From contig JAKJHU010000168.1 in NCBI GenBank assembly GCA_022316685.1, positions 806,001 to 870,000 on the forward strand: a stretch of DNA of 64,000 bases, read 5' to 3'. Position 1 is the first letter of the stretch. Each line of letters starts with the position of its first letter. Source of the stretch: Progne subis subis (lineage: Eukaryota > Chordata > Aves > Passeriformes > Hirundinidae). The notes under the pieces are model-generated. The model had not been told where the DNA came from. It did no database searches and saw nothing but the letters and a program-made list of their open reading frames with translations. Positions 23,326 to 35,716 of the stretch are shown piece after piece. The translations under genes were made by a program, and so were the position numbers.

Positions 23326-26300
23326 AGGCATTCATCTATTTGATTTCATTGGCCTTTCTGCCTCTGTGCCATGACCTGGCAGATGTGGGAGCAAAGCTTT
23401 CCTGAAAGCTGGTACAGTGATGCTCCTCCAAAACAAATGTGGAGGCTTTAGTCTCTGCTTTGTCTCCTGAATGTCGTTGGTTCTCTGGGCTGAGGTGTGA
23501 GTTCTGTGGGAGTCTATCCTTAGCACAGATGGGTGGGAGGTGAGAGCTCCCCACAACTGGGCTGAGACAGCCTGTTAAAAGTCCCTGCTGCTGGGCCGGC
23601 AGAGAAGTGCACAAAGTAGCATCCACTGTCCTTTCCACGGTACAGGTGCCAGGAAGAGCCTGTGGGAAGCACAGCAACAATAAGTGTTGTCTGCTGAGAG
23701 AAGAAAACAACTCCCAGCAGAGCTCTCAATTCATGGCTGGGGAAGGAAGATGGTGAAGTGGATAAATAATAAGGATTTCCTCAGTATTTCATCTAGAACA
23801 GATGCAGATGAGCAGCATAAAAATGCTGAAAATAGCCTTCAGGCAGACAGTACCAGCTCACCCTCAAGAACTCGTGGAGCAGGAGGGGTGGGTTCAACAG
23901 GAAACTTATGGGCCACACTTCTACCTGGGGCAGCAGATCCTGCTGGAGGGACAATATCCACCAGAACTGGGCTGATCAGCTTGGGAGCATTACCTGTGTT
24001 CCATGGGACATGATCAGTCTCATGTTTTCATTCATTACCTTCTCTTATCCCAGAGCCAGTGGCAGAGTCATCCCTTGGTGGATGCTGTTGCTCCAGGCAG
24101 GATACCGTGCTGCTCGCAGCCCCTGGCAGTCCCTTGCAGAAGGGGAAGGGCCCATGGGAAGGCTGCAGCTCATCCACCTCTGCCTCTGTGGGCTCTCTGG
24201 GCCCCAACAGCTGATCCCAGGGGTGCGAGCATCTCCTGCTGGGTACTGTAAAACCCCACCTGGGACCTCACACCTCAGCCCCCTCACTGCTGTATCCTCC
24301 TTCCCCAGCTGTAAGACCCCAGGCTTTTCCAGCCTGCAGGGGACAGGTCAGCAACCGCCCAAGCGCTTTGTTGTAGGCAGCCAAGAGCATCTTCAGGCAT
24401 GGGAGGGCAGCACGTGTCGGACTCACTCTGCGGAGCGGCCGTAGTGGCTGCGCTCACTAATTGAGAGGTGTCGCGCAGTGTAGAGTAGCCATAGGATGAA
24501 ATCGTCCCGTCACTGCAGGGTGGGAGCTCAGAGGTGGCTCTGCCGTGACAGCAGAGCGGAGTCTGTCCCTGCAGTGCTGTTCCTGCCGCTGGTGACCACG
24601 CAGACACTTGCTGGGGCACAGCCTGAGAGCACACAGGCACCATGGCAGCGATGGCAGCGATGGCTGAGGGGCCTTGGTGCAGCCCCACTCTGCAAGGCTG
24701 AGTCCCACTGCCATGGTGGCAGGAATGCGTGTCCCCTGCATCTGCGTGTGCAGCGGAGTTGGCTTATTCCTCCTACGAAATGTTTGGAGCAAACCAAATA
24801 AACCCTGAGCTCTGTGCCTGCGCCCCTCACTGAGCTGAGCTCCCCACACCCTGTCCTGCACTGTGTGCCGCTGGCAGCTCTGCCACGGCCACCCCATCAG
24901 CAGGATGGGGCATCCACGGTCACAGCTCATCATCTGGATGCAACATGGCCACAGGGAGCCCTCCACACCCCTCGGTGCTGCTGGGCAGGGGGGAGTACCC
25001 ATGGCTGAGCACCCACCCCAGGAAGGCTCATGGTGGTTGTTGTCACCGCAGGCATTGTCATGCCTTGTGCTGCGTCTGAGCGCATCCCTGCCATCTCCTG
25101 AGCCCAGGAGTGACATCTCACATGCTCAGTCTGGGCCAGGGGTAAGAGTGTGGAGAGGGCACAGTGCTGGACGCAGACATGGCCAAATACCCCCAGGGAT
25201 TTTGCTCGCGATGGTTCTGCTGCAGCTGGTCCTGCACAGGTCGCACCAGTGCCCCCCAGCCTCAGCAGCACCAACGGGTGCTCCTGCTTCTCCCCTGTGC
25301 ACTCAGAATCAGCCATCTCTGATCTCCTCACAATAAGACCCTCCACTCCAGCACCTGAACAAAGCAGATTCCTCTGCTGAGGAGGTATTTCTGTCATGAG
25401 AAAAATCTAACCTCATACAGCATTTTCCTGGATTTCCTGTTTTTAGCAGCCTGACCGGCAGAGCTTGTTCAGAACACAGGCAGGGTATACATTCCAGCAG
25501 TGAGATGTATTGTCCTAGTGAAGGGCTGTACATGCTCGATCCTCTTAAGTCCTGCTTGCCCTGGAGGTTGGGGAGCACAGCCATGACTGTGCCCAGACCA
25601 CCCAGCAGACACGGACCCCACAAAGCAGTGAGACCTGCAGCTTTCCTCCTGGTACCTGCAGGGTCCAGAGCTGTCCTGCACTGCAGACCCACCTCCCGGA
25701 CACTAGAGGAATTTTGGCATAAGCCCACGTGCCTGAGCACAGTGGCCACAGACAGGAGGTGCTGCCCATTACCTCTGCTCTTCTCTCTGGGGGCCCAGCT
25801 CTCCCCCACCAGTCCCTGCTCATCTCGTAAGCAGCAGCCCCACTTGGTGGCAGCTCCACAGAGGCTCCCTTCACCTCCTTGCAGGATGTTTGATCTCTCC
25901 CCAAAACATACCTGGCTCTGCTTCTGCACAGGCTGCTGGGCCATGGTGTGGGTGGAGAAGGCACAGATGAGAGGAAACAGCTTTCTGGGGATCCAGGAGC
26001 TCCCCACCAGGATGTGAGTCTGTTGGCACAGAGCAGCAGTGGGTGAAACAAGTTGAGCACACAGGGACCAGAGCAGGTCTGGGACCCACCACAGGCATAA
26101 CAGAGGGTCACTGAGTCCTGACTCACCATGTGGATCCAGCAAGGGATGAGTCAGGGCTCTTCTGGGTAAGAGTGTTTCCTCCACCCTTTGTAATTCCAAA
26201 GCCTTGTGATTGCATAAATACAATAGCTCAAAAATGTGATAATTCAAATAAATAAACCCTCTTAGAGGGATTGTTGACTTCACTACCCTGTCATGGAGAA

Positions 26301-27255
26301 GACCCCCAGAGCACTCAGGGATAGCATTCGGTTCCAGGTGCTCAGGGAGTTTTGTTCAAGTTCTGGGTGGGAACTGCCCCAGCACCACTCAGCAGACTCC
26401 ACACTACATCAGACCTCTACCTAGGACATGGGGAAAGCTCATCCTGCCTCTCCCTTCCTAGGGACAGATGCCATTGCAGTGTTTTATACTCCAAGGAGCA
26501 CTGTAGGGAAATAACTGTGGATCCCATTAAGACACTCAGGCTGTGGGGGTAGAGGCCCACTCAGCCCAGCTGGCAAGACTAGGGACAAACACAGCCTCTC
26601 ACTTGCTCTGAAGCAAATAGAAGAGGAAGGCACCAGACTGCTGAGTCGTGAGTAGGAGTTGGATCTGGGATAGCAGCAGGAGCAGCTGCTTGCATCAAAT
26701 GAGCCATTTGACACCTAGTCTAGCCCCAAGCAGGATCCACACAATCTCATCTCTCCAGTCCCTGTGTCTGGCAGAGTGAGGCAGTTGTCACATTCATCTC
26801 CCATATGGTGATCCAGGGAGGGGGCAGGCCCATGAACAGATCCGGGTGAGCAGCACCTGAGAGTTAATGGGGAGAGGAAGACCAGGCTGGCCCCTTCCAC
26901 ATCTCCCACTGCAACTCAGAAGGGCATCAAGCTCCCCCCAGCCAGACCTGACCAGACCTGTTGGGATCTGTGCAATGGTGTTTGCTCTTTCCTCTGCACC
27001 CAAACAGGCTGGGCACTGGATCCCCACTGCAGGAACAGCACAGTGGCTCCTGGAGGCTGCAGGGACACTCCCATGGGAAAGCTCTGCCACTGTCGCTGAG
27101 GCAGGCTGGGCACAGCCCTACAGCCCTTCAGCTCCTGGCTGGTGCAAGAACAGACAAAATGTCATCCAGGAAATTGTGCTAGGTCTGACTGGGGAGTCCA
27201 GTGGACTGCGGGAACGGATATGAAACCAGTGAACATTCCTTTATCCGTCTATCCA
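23326..27255. other. Intergenic or possible gene territory, GC-rich
   Basis: No clear CR1 or LTR signature is seen. Several frames stay open for 100-320 codons on both strands between 24.3 and 26.3 kb, overlapping each other, which is a compositional effect. Only the small segment at 24427-24512 has good splice signals on both sides and is listed separately. Confidence 0.45.
24427..24512 (-). other. Candidate internal exon of an unknown minus-strand gene
   Basis: On the minus strand a pyrimidine-rich acceptor (ctcccaccctgcag) precedes 86 bp that end at a consensus donor (CAGA|GTGAGT). One frame is open throughout (28 codons, beginning DGTISSYGYSTLRDTSQ) and is rich in Ser/Thr/Ala. The segment also has more CpG dinucleotides than its surroundings. 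It enters needing one base to finish a codon and leaves with one base over. I do not recognise the protein and found no partner exon nearby. Confidence 0.3.
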
Positions 27256-27700
27256 TAAAATCACAGCATCACAGACTGGGTTTGGGTAGGAAGGGATCTT
27301 AAATACCATCTTGTTCCAAAAGCCTGCCATAGGCAGAGACACCTTTCACTGTCCCAGGTTGCTCCAAGCCCCATACCCTCCCAGGGAAGAATTTCTTCCA
27401 ATCTGAATCTCCCCCTTTTCAATTTAAAGCCATTCTCCCTTGTCCTGTCCCTCCATCACTTGTCCCAACTTCCTCTCCAGCTCTCCTGGAGCCTCTTTAG
27501 TCACTGGAAGGGGCTCTAAGTTCTCCTAAGTTCTCCAGGCTGAACACCCCCAGCTCTCCCGGCCTGGCTCCAGGGTAGAGGGGCTCCAGCCCCCGGAGCA
27601 CCTCCATGGCTGCCTCCTGACTCGCTCCAGAAGCTCCATATCCTTCTGCTGTTAGCACTCCAGAGCCAGAAGCAGCTCTGCAGGTGGGAATCCAGCAGAG
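27256..27700 (-). mobile_element. CR1 fragment, minus orientation
   Basis: Begins 'aaatcacagcatcacagac' and continues with 'gggtaggaagggatcttaaa', 'ttcaatttaaagccattc', 'cttgtcctgtccctccatc', 'ctccaggctgaacacccccag' and 'gagccagaagcagctctgc'. Confidence 0.9.
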
Positions 27701-29453
27701 TGGAGCAGAGGGTGCTCTTGCCCTACTGCCCACGCAGCCGGGATGCAGTTGGCTTTCTTGGGAGCGCTTCCATTCGTGCGTCCGTCCATCCACCCCACCT
27801 CGGGAAAAGAGCTGGAAAAAGCCAAGGCGGGATCTCCTGGGACATGGGGATGGCTGAACTTACTTTGAGAATGGAGCCCACGAATGGCTCCCTGTTCACC
27901 ACCTCCTCCTCCTCCTCTTCCTCCCCCCACTCTGTCCTCCCTAGCCCGGCCCCATCGGCGGCAGCGAGCGGCGGTCAGTGCGGGGTGCTGGGGTTCAGCA
28001 ATCCCCGGAGCCTTATCCCGTCCCATCCCTGTCCCATTCCTTCTCATCCTCCTCTCGGGAGTCCCGCCCCTGCCCTTCCAGCCTACCCAGCTGAGGGGGG
28101 ATGTGTGTATTTTTTATCCTGCTGTTTCTCCCATTCTTCGTAGGTTTTCTTCCGTCCCACGCCCGCCCCTGGAGAGGACCGCAACCTGTGTGTTCCTCCT
28201 CTTTTCTTCCTACCTTTAACTGAAATAGTGAGAGGTGGTGGAAATTTGGTACCATGTGGGTGTGAATTTGGGGAGAGGATCTCATCCAGTTCCTTTGAAG
28301 ACTGGGCAGGAGCAAGAGCCTGCCAGAGCGGGGTGTTGATGGTGATTTTGGGCATGAACTGCCCCTGGAAGGGAGAACAGCGCTGGGCTGGGACTTTGGG
28401 GACTCAGGTGTGTGGTGGAGGGGCTGCCGCACCCTCTGCAGTCTGAGAGCAGCCACGTGAAGGTCTGAGGGGCAGAGCATTACAAGGCACGGTGGCTCAG
28501 GGGCTCCTCTCCATCAGGTCCTGCTCTGTTGTGGAATTGCTGTCAGCTTCATTCTCTGGAGTTCTGCCGAGTCCTCACATTGGAGAGAAAACACCAGCCC
28601 TGGCATCAGCTCAGCTGGCCATGACAGCGGGCCACAGGCTCACTCACCAGCCTGGGCATTTTCAGCCATAGCTGAAGGATGTGATGTGTCCCTCTGCAGC
28701 TGGCACTCACCTAGAAAAGATCACAGGTGCCCACACCGTAGGGTTGCTGTGGTCATCAGGCCTGATTTTAAGTAGCTGAAGGGTTGAGGTTCTTGACCTG
28801 TCCCCCTCACATGGAAGTGGCTCCACAGCACAGGAAGGCAGCAGGTTCTTGCCTGTGCTGGTACCGTTGTATGGGCTGGAACCCTCCCCGGGTTTGATCC
28901 CTACGGGCCAAGGGATGCAGGGAGGTCAACAAAACTCAGCAGGTGATGATACAGATGTTTGGGGGAAAAGCTCTGGAAATGGGAAGAAAAATCTCACTAT
29001 TTTCCCAAACATCCTAAATTCCTGGTTAATCCCCACTGTGTGTATTCTGCAGCCTTGACACCTGCAGCAGCTGCAGCTGGGTTGTTTGGTGTGGGAGTCA
29101 GTGCACCTGCTGTGCCATGTGTGTGACAGGAATCCACCTGTACTCTCCTTCCCTACCTTCACCTTGATGAAGAAGATGGTTATCATCATCTTTGTGCCAT
29201 TTTGTGTTAATTTTCATGGAATAAATTTGATTCAGGGAAATAACTATTAACACTGACACCTAACATTTCCATTGTTCACCCAAGTCTCAGGGTGTTGAAC
29301 ACTGCAGGCTTCTGGGTATGACCATAGCACTTTGATAAACCTCTGAAGAAACATGGAGGGGAAATTATGGGGCTTTAAGGCTGTTAAATGTCACTGGTGT
29401 GTTTCTGTGTTTCCTAACACAATTCTTCTTTCTTTCCATACCCTCTCCCCAGC
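27701..29453. other. Upstream region of the LTD gene; possible promoter zone
   Basis: 27750-28250 is GC- and pyrimidine-rich with scattered CpG ('ccatcggcggcagcgagcgg' near 27952) and a run of ctc triplets at 27901-27920. It could hold the promoter and a noncoding first exon of the LTD gene, because a good acceptor follows at 29453, but no TATA box or donor was pinned down. The rest is unremarkable. Confidence 0.35.
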
Positions 29454-30593
29454 TTTTAAAGGACCTGAGCTGGGAAATCTCTTGTTTAAGCCATGCCCTT
29501 CAGGTTTGTGTGGGATTGATGTTTTGTTTGGCAAACCTAAACTGCACGAAGAAGGCTGCCTGCCTCTGCCAGTGCCTCTGCCAGTGAACACCCAGGTCAG
29601 AGGCTGCATTTTCTTGTCCTGTACAGCCTGTGGTAGCTTCCTGCTGTGCCCTGTTAGTGGCTGTGAGAAGAACAGGCTCTCTCTCTAGACTTGAACTGTA
29701 ACAAAAATCCCAGCCCTTCACCATGAGAGATGCCTGGCACATTGGATTCATGGTACTTGTGTACCTCTTTTGTTCCAAGAGTGCTGCTCAAAATCTCATA
29801 AAACCCACCAGGGGCCAGGAAACTGAGCACACCCTCCTGATCAGTGAAGTCAACGCTGACAGCCCGGGAATGGACACTGCTGAATTTGTGGAGCTCTATC
29901 ACACCAGTGGGCAAACAGCCCACCTGGATGGCTACTACCTGGTCTTGTACAATGGCAACAGGAACCGAGCATACAAGGTGCTGAATTTCCAGGGCAAAGT
30001 CACCAACAGCCAAGGGTTCTTTCTCATTGGCTCCTCTTCCCTGAACCCTGCCCTGGTTATCCCTGAGAACACCATCCAGAATGGCCCTGATGCCATTGCT
30101 CTCTACTGTGGAAAAGAGAACTACATAAAGGCCAGGAATATCACGAGCTATGGACTGGTAGATGCCCTGGTCCATAAGACTAAGAAGACAGACAGAGCAG
30201 ATGCTCTTGTCAGGGTGCTGACCCCTGGCAGAGAGGCTTTCCTGGAGGAGCCCACCTTCAGGGCTGTGGATGAGTCAAGAGAGAGGTGCTGTGGGGCAGA
30301 TTCTCAGTGAATCTTCCAAGTGGCCGCGCCCACACCAGGCAGGGACAACCACTGTATCCTGACTCCTGAGCTGAACTCATCTGCTGTCCTGAGCAGTGAG
30401 GTCCTTCCCTCTGCTCCTTCTGGCAAGTTTGAGTTCATAGAACTCCAGGGGCCCCACTCCACTGTGCTGAGGGACATTGTCCTGGTGCTGATTGATGGTC
30501 AGACCAAAGACATCTATTTCACTATGGATATCTATGGCCAAACCTCCCTAGATGGACTCCTCCTGATTGGCCCAGCACACAGCAAAGCCCCAG
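29454..30593 (+). pseudogene. LTD gene exon 1 (coding part from 29723): signal peptide, LTD1, start of LTD2
   Basis: A strong acceptor (ctttccataccctctccccag, ending 29453) suggests that a 5' UTR exon opens at 29454. The ATG at 29723 has a good context (caccATGa) and is followed directly by a signal peptide. LTD1 starts at about residue 38. Codon 196 (30308-30310) is TGA, but the same frame resumes at once with IFQVAAPTPGRDNHC and reads on to the donor CAG|GTAAGT at 30593/30594 (phase 1). The Cys-containing tail and the first half of LTD2 (KFEFIELQGP...LDGLLLIGP) therefore lie beyond the stop. Confidence 0.8.
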
Positions 30594-32092
30594 GTAAGTT
30601 CTGTGTGTGGATGACAGCCTCAGGGCTGGAGGAGAGATCAGCCAGGCTTGAGGCTGGGGATGCTGTTGTGTTTATAGTTTCTTGGCATTCTGAGAGCACA
30701 GTGGAAATGTGACTCAGAACACAGTGGCTTAGAAATTATTGAAAAAGTAATTATATAAAGCAAATAACAGAAATTATTAAGAGAAGATGAAAGAATGGAG
30801 GACAGCTGTATACCTCTGTATGAATTCATGGTTTTCTTGGATGTCTGTCTGTGCTTTGTGTGGTTCAATATATCAATCTCAAAAAGGATGTACTAGGATT
30901 GATGGCATTCAGACAGGCTAGCTAGGATGGGTAATGCTGTGGTAATGCTTCCACAGAAGAAACAACTTAGAACACCTAGAAAAGGGAAAACTGAGGAGGG
31001 CCCTGGCAGAGGTTTCAGAGATGTGAGCAGCCCAAAGAAAGTGAACAGTTTGACTAGCTTACCCTTCTGCCTGGCACAAGTGCTAAGGGGCAGCAAAAAG
31101 AGGCAGAAGGAGGCAGTTTCAGGGAAAACAAGAGGAGGTGGTGTGGCACTGGTAGACCTGCAGAGCCCCAGGTTAGGGACCTGATGGCAGTCCCAAGCCC
31201 ATGTTTTCTTTGCTTTTTGGGAAGACACAGTTCTGCTCTCAGCCCTGCAGCTACCCTGCCACCACACCTGGTTGTGTCACATTTCCTGGAAGGGTTCCCC
31301 TTCTCTGTGTGGAACATGGTGGTCACCCACAGCAAATACACACACTCTCCTAGAAAAACCACAAGGGCTTTACTTCCATGGCACCAGCTGCAAGCACTGC
31401 AAGCACAGGTCACATGTGTGCCAGCTGTATGTAGCTGCCATCTTAACTTCCTCCCTGTGCTCTCAGTTTCTTCCAGGCCACCAGAGAAGGAAGAAATATT
31501 TTGTTATTTTGGGCACCTCAAAAGAAGATTCTGGGGATGCTGACTCTGCAGATGTCTTGTGTAACTCACTGACTCATGACTTCTGGGAGTACAGTCTTCC
31601 TGTTCAAAGCTGGTTCCCTTAAAAGTACTTGATAACTAAAACTTTTTTTTAAAACATTTGAACTCCTTACAATTCAAACGGCATCAAATATTCTCCCACC
31701 ACATGTAAAAGAGCTGATTGTCCACTTCAACTCTGCTTTTTCCCCAGGAAAGATGCTCTAATTTCCCCTCTGAATGAGTTGGTCTGTCTGCAGTAAAAAC
31801 CAAGGAGGTCCAGGAAAGCAATGTGAAAACACAACCAGTTTTCACACTAGCAGGAAATTTGTAAGGATTATGTTTAACTCTTCCTCAAGACTGATACTAG
31901 TCAAGGAGGTGACTGGAGATAGGCTTTGACATTATTTTCTGATGAGGCTTTGTAAAGGATTGATGAGGATTTGGGACAGAAGCTCATAAAAACACCCCAG
32001 CTTCTAGTCCTGTCTTTGTACAGCTCGACTGCCTCATACTGAGAGAACTTAAAGCTGTGAGAGCACTGGCATCCCTTGAGAGAGGCCAATGT
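30594..32092 (+). other. First part of LTD intron 1, nothing else recognised
   Basis: Intron sequence between exon 1 and a CR1 copy. Several frames stay open around 30.9-31.6 kb on both strands, but none resembles LTD sequence or has matching splice phases. Intron 1 as a whole runs to 35716. Confidence 0.55.
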
Positions 32093-32266
32093 GGAAATGT
32101 TCCACTGAATCCCTGAATGATTTTGGTTGGGAGGGACCTTAAAGATCATTTTGTCCCATCCCTCTGCCCTAGGGACACCTTCCTCTAGACCAGGTTGCTC
32201 CAGCCTGGCCTTGGACACTTCCAGGGATGGAGCAGCCACAGCTTCTCTGGGCAACCTGTGCCAGGG
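32093..32266 (-). mobile_element. CR1 copy, left part (in LTD intron 1)
   Basis: Shows 'ggttgggagggaccttaaag', 'accaggttgctccagcctgg' and 'gggcaacctgtgccaggg', then an abrupt LTR start. It continues at 33902 with 'cagggcctcaccaccttctt'. Confidence 0.92.
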
Positions 32267-33901
32267 TGTCATGGGTTAGTACAGTTTGGCTTTTTAGTTA
32301 TAGAAGAATGTAGAATAATTCTCCAGGTCAGGACCTGGGAATTGCTTTAGAAAAGACAGGGACCTATTAGAGGGTTAGTTGGAATACTGGCATCTGTTCT
32401 GACCACTGAAAATTGTTTGCTACAGCTTTGGGAAGTACCATATAAAACCCCTTGATTTCCTGTAGGTGGGTCTTTTTCCTTCTTTCCTTTGGCCAGAGAG
32501 AGGCGGGCTAACATCGAGCTGGGCCTGCTGCTCCCCTCTTTTGGGGAGAGCTGGCCTGAGGCCTGGCCGGATTCCATCGGCTCCCGGGTGGGAGGGGGAA
32601 GGAGAGGTTGCTGCTTTACAACTGCTTTCTCCAAACTTCCCTGGAGCGGGGAGAGATCTCTGCCAGGCCCCTTATAAGAGCTATGGGCACCATTTAGGCT
32701 GAGGCCACCCCAATTTACACCGAGGGGTGGGCTGAGAAGGCATTTATGATCCTGCCTGGTCTTTTTGTGATTTCAAACTGCCCCGGTGCTCTGATCTCTG
32801 ATGTTTTTGTGTGAGTTCTTCCTCCCTCACCAGAGCGGCCTTGAACATCTAACACCAGGAGCTACAGAGAGAGAGACAAAGACTCCAGCAGATTTAACCC
32901 TTTCCTGGCAACATGAAGCTTCCAGAGCTTGGCCCTTCTCTGAGAGAGAAAAGAAAGGGACAGAGTAAACATAGAAGAAGAAGAAGAAGAAGAAGAAGAA
33001 GAAGAAGAAGAAGAAGAAGAAGAAGAAGAAGAAGAAGAAGAAGAAGAAACAGCATGGAGTCAGAAGAGCAAGAGTGAAAAGGCTATTAAGACAAGGGTTG
33101 AAGAGTTGGTTGTTCCATTCTTACTTGAGCCACAGAAATGAACTCTATATTTAGATCATTCCTTTAAATCATGGGAAAGACATGCATTTGGGGAGATGAT
33201 TGTTTTGATTTGTGTGTGGATTTGAGCAAAGGTGTTTGTAATAGACTAAGTAATATTAATCCTACAAGATGCTTGAACAGAGATAAAGATGAGAAGCTCT
33301 CTGCGCCAGTGAAGAAGGTATCTCTGTAACTTGAGATGAAAAATCCTTTGCTTTGGAGTTATTCATCTTTAAAAGGTGACACCCCAGTATGCAAAAGTCT
33401 AAGACCCATGACCCATCAGCAGCTTGGGAAACTGCTCCTGGGAGGGTCACAAAGGCAGGTTTCTCCGGACGGTTGTTTTTGTGACGTAAAAAACCCACAA
33501 GAGAACTGTTCTAAGTTGTCAGTGGGATCCATGACTCTAAGAGAGACTCTTCCCCTAAAGAATTGATGAAAGACAATTGTCAGATAGTGAAACTGACTGA
33601 AAATTACAAGTTTTGTCTCTTTATGTTGTTTTGTAAGAAAGTGAACAGTTTGTAAGGGGAGGGAAGAGTGTTTTTAAAGTTTCACTCTGTTTTAAGGGTT
33701 TTTTTCCAACTTTCTTTTTCTATTCTTTTAGTGTGTGTGTTAATAAAACTATTTGTTCATTTTTCAAGTTGAACCTGCTTTGTTTTTCTCCTAGTCTCTC
33801 TCCCACAGAAAAAGAGTGAGTACTAAGGCCAGAATTTAGTCAATGTGAAACCACTACATTTATTGGTGTTTCCGCCCGGTTTTGAAATTAAAACTATTAC
33901 A
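32267..33901 (+). mobile_element. 1.6-kb solo LTR inserted in CR1
   Basis: 1635 bp from TGTCATGGGTTAG to AAACTATTACA with the perfect 5-bp duplication CAGGG (32262-32266 and 33902-33906) inside a CR1. A TATA box (CATATAAAACCCC, near 32439) and AATAAAAC (33742) mark U3 and R. It is the same family as 9293-11369 (matching ends) and related to 50209-51705, with a shared 3' part around 'tgaacctgctttgtttttctc'. A GAA microsatellite has expanded within it. No viral genes. Confidence 0.92.
32973..33049 (+). repeat. (GAA)n microsatellite
   Basis: About 25 uninterrupted GAA/AGA triplets inside the LTR. Related LTR copies have only scattered purine runs at the corresponding place, so the expansion is specific to this copy. 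Likely polymorphic. Confidence 0.98.
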
Positions 33902-35000
33902 CAGGGCCTCACCACCTTCTTCATAAAACTTTTATTCCTTATTCATGTAATCCAGATCTAGCCCCTACCACTTTAAAACCATTCCCCCTCATCCTGTCAG
34001 TAGGGCTAAAAATTCTGTTCCCTTCTACGTACTGAAAGACTACAGTAAGGTCTCCCTGGAGCCTTCTCCAGAAAAACACCCCCAGCTCTCCCAGCCTGGC
34101 TCCAGAGCACAGGGGCTCCAGCCCCTGGAGTATCTCTGTGGACTCCTCTAGACTTTCTCCAGCAGCTCCACATCCTTCTGCCGTTGGACCCCAGGGCTGG
34201 AGGTAACTCTGCAGGTCTCACCTGAACAGCACAGAGGGGAAGAGTTCCTCCCTCCCCTGCTGCCTATGCTGGAGGATCAGCCCAGCACACAGTGGGTTTT
34301 GGGCCTGCCAGGGCACATTGCTGGGTCATGTCTGGTTTTTCTTACACCAGTGTCACAAGCTCCTTCCCCACAGGGCTGCTATCAATCCATTCACCCCCAG
34401 CCTGTACTGGTACTTTTTATTGCCCTGACTCAGGTCTAGAACCTTGTACTTGGCCTTGTTGAACTTCACAAGGTTCCCATGGGTGCACTCCTTCATCCTC
34501 CACAAGTCATCTCTTCCCTCCCGTACCGCTCCGCTTGCTGTCATCCACAAACCTGCTGAGGCTGCCCTCAGTCCCACCACTTGTGTCATTAAATTAAGGT
34601 ACTGAACCACATCAATCCCAGCACAGACACCTGAGGGAAAAGACTTGCTGTTGCTCTCCATCTGGGCATAGACATGTTGACTGGAACACTTTGGATGCAG
34701 CCATTAAGCCAATTCCTTCTCCATTGAATAGTCCTTCCATCAAACCCTACCTCTTCAATTAAGAGACAAGGATGTGTCCAAGGCCTTGCAGAAGTCAAGA
34801 CAGATGACATCAGTTGTTTTTCCCTTGTTCTTCAGGACAGGAGAAGGCCACCAGATTAGTCAGGTGGGTGAAAAATAGTTCCCTGGGCAGGGATACATCA
34901 GGACTATGGTCAGGGCTGTCCCTTGGTATGCAAGTGTGCTGCAGGCACTTCTCAAGGGGTAACCACTTCTCTTTACCCTTCTGCCTTTCATGCAATTCCT
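33902..35000 (-). mobile_element. CR1 copy, right part, unusually long
   Basis: Resumes the CR1 split at 32266 ('cagggcctcaccaccttctt') and goes on through 'ggctccagagcacaggggct' and then deep into the body of the element: 'aaccttgtacttggccttg', 'acctgagggaaaagacttgc', 'gtccaaggccttgcagaagtc' and 'gccaccagattagtcagg'. It reaches well beyond the usual 5'-truncation point of the other copies. The reverse-transcriptase frame is broken by stops. Confidence 0.85.
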
Positions 35001-35716
35001 TCCTTAATGTTTGTTCTCTGGAGTCATTTATAAAGACAGAAATAATGAAATACTAGAAGCCTGTTTCTGAATGCCCTCAGCAATTCTTCCTGGAGAAACA
35101 GCTTTTGAAGGGAGCAGCAAGTAGAAGGAAAGAAATTAGGAAGGTCACAAAATTGCAAAACTCCACCAAACCTCCACCTTAATTCTGTGTGCTGATGTCC
35201 TGGGCCTTGGCTGTATGTGTGTGTGTGTGTATGTATGTAGTTTATGTTTGTAAAATGATTGTTAAATGCTAGAGTAAAATGCAAACTCTTAAATACTGTT
35301 GCGTACTAACTGCTACCTGAAAGGTTAGTTGAGTTCGTAGATCCCTTTTAGAATTAAGAATTAATGTTACTGTAGACAAGGTCACATCAGTGTTGGCCTC
35401 CCAGTTCACCTGCTCACAGATGGATCAGCTCTCTGCTTGCAGAACCAGAACAGCAGGATGAACTCTGCTCAGATTTCCCCCTCCAGCTTCCTCCACGTTG
35501 TGGATCTGGCTGTGAATGGGGAAATTCAGGCTGAGCGGGCATGAGAAGTGTTTGTGAGCAGAAAGATGGGACAGCAGATGCCACATTTGTACTAGTCAGA
35601 CAACCCCAGCCACCTTCTGAGTCCTTGTGTGCTGCTCTCCAGGACCAAAGAGATGTTGGTGAGTATTGCCCAGGTGTTGCTTATATACCCTCATTGTTCC
35701 TTCCCTTGGTGTGCAG

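Noticed and set aside
22801..23326. Open frames of 140-168 codons on both strands
   Set aside because: They coincide with a diverged CR1 copy.
25309..26283. 324-codon open frame on the minus strand, the longest in the window
   Set aside because: Other frames on both strands are also open over the same stretch, the translation has no domain character or composition bias of a real protein, and no splice or promoter context supports it.
30308..30310. TGA as a selenocysteine codon
   Set aside because: The position is not Cys or Sec in the other LTD tails. A second nonsense codon (TAG) and several frame changes elsewhere in the gene make decay the simpler reading.
35443..35656. Apparent LTD exon with acceptor and GTGAGT donor
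   Set aside because: In the phase set by exon 1 it meets TGA midway, and skipping it joins exon 1 directly to exon 2 with a perfect LTD2 continuation (LLLIGPAHSKAP then VDLPFPEN).
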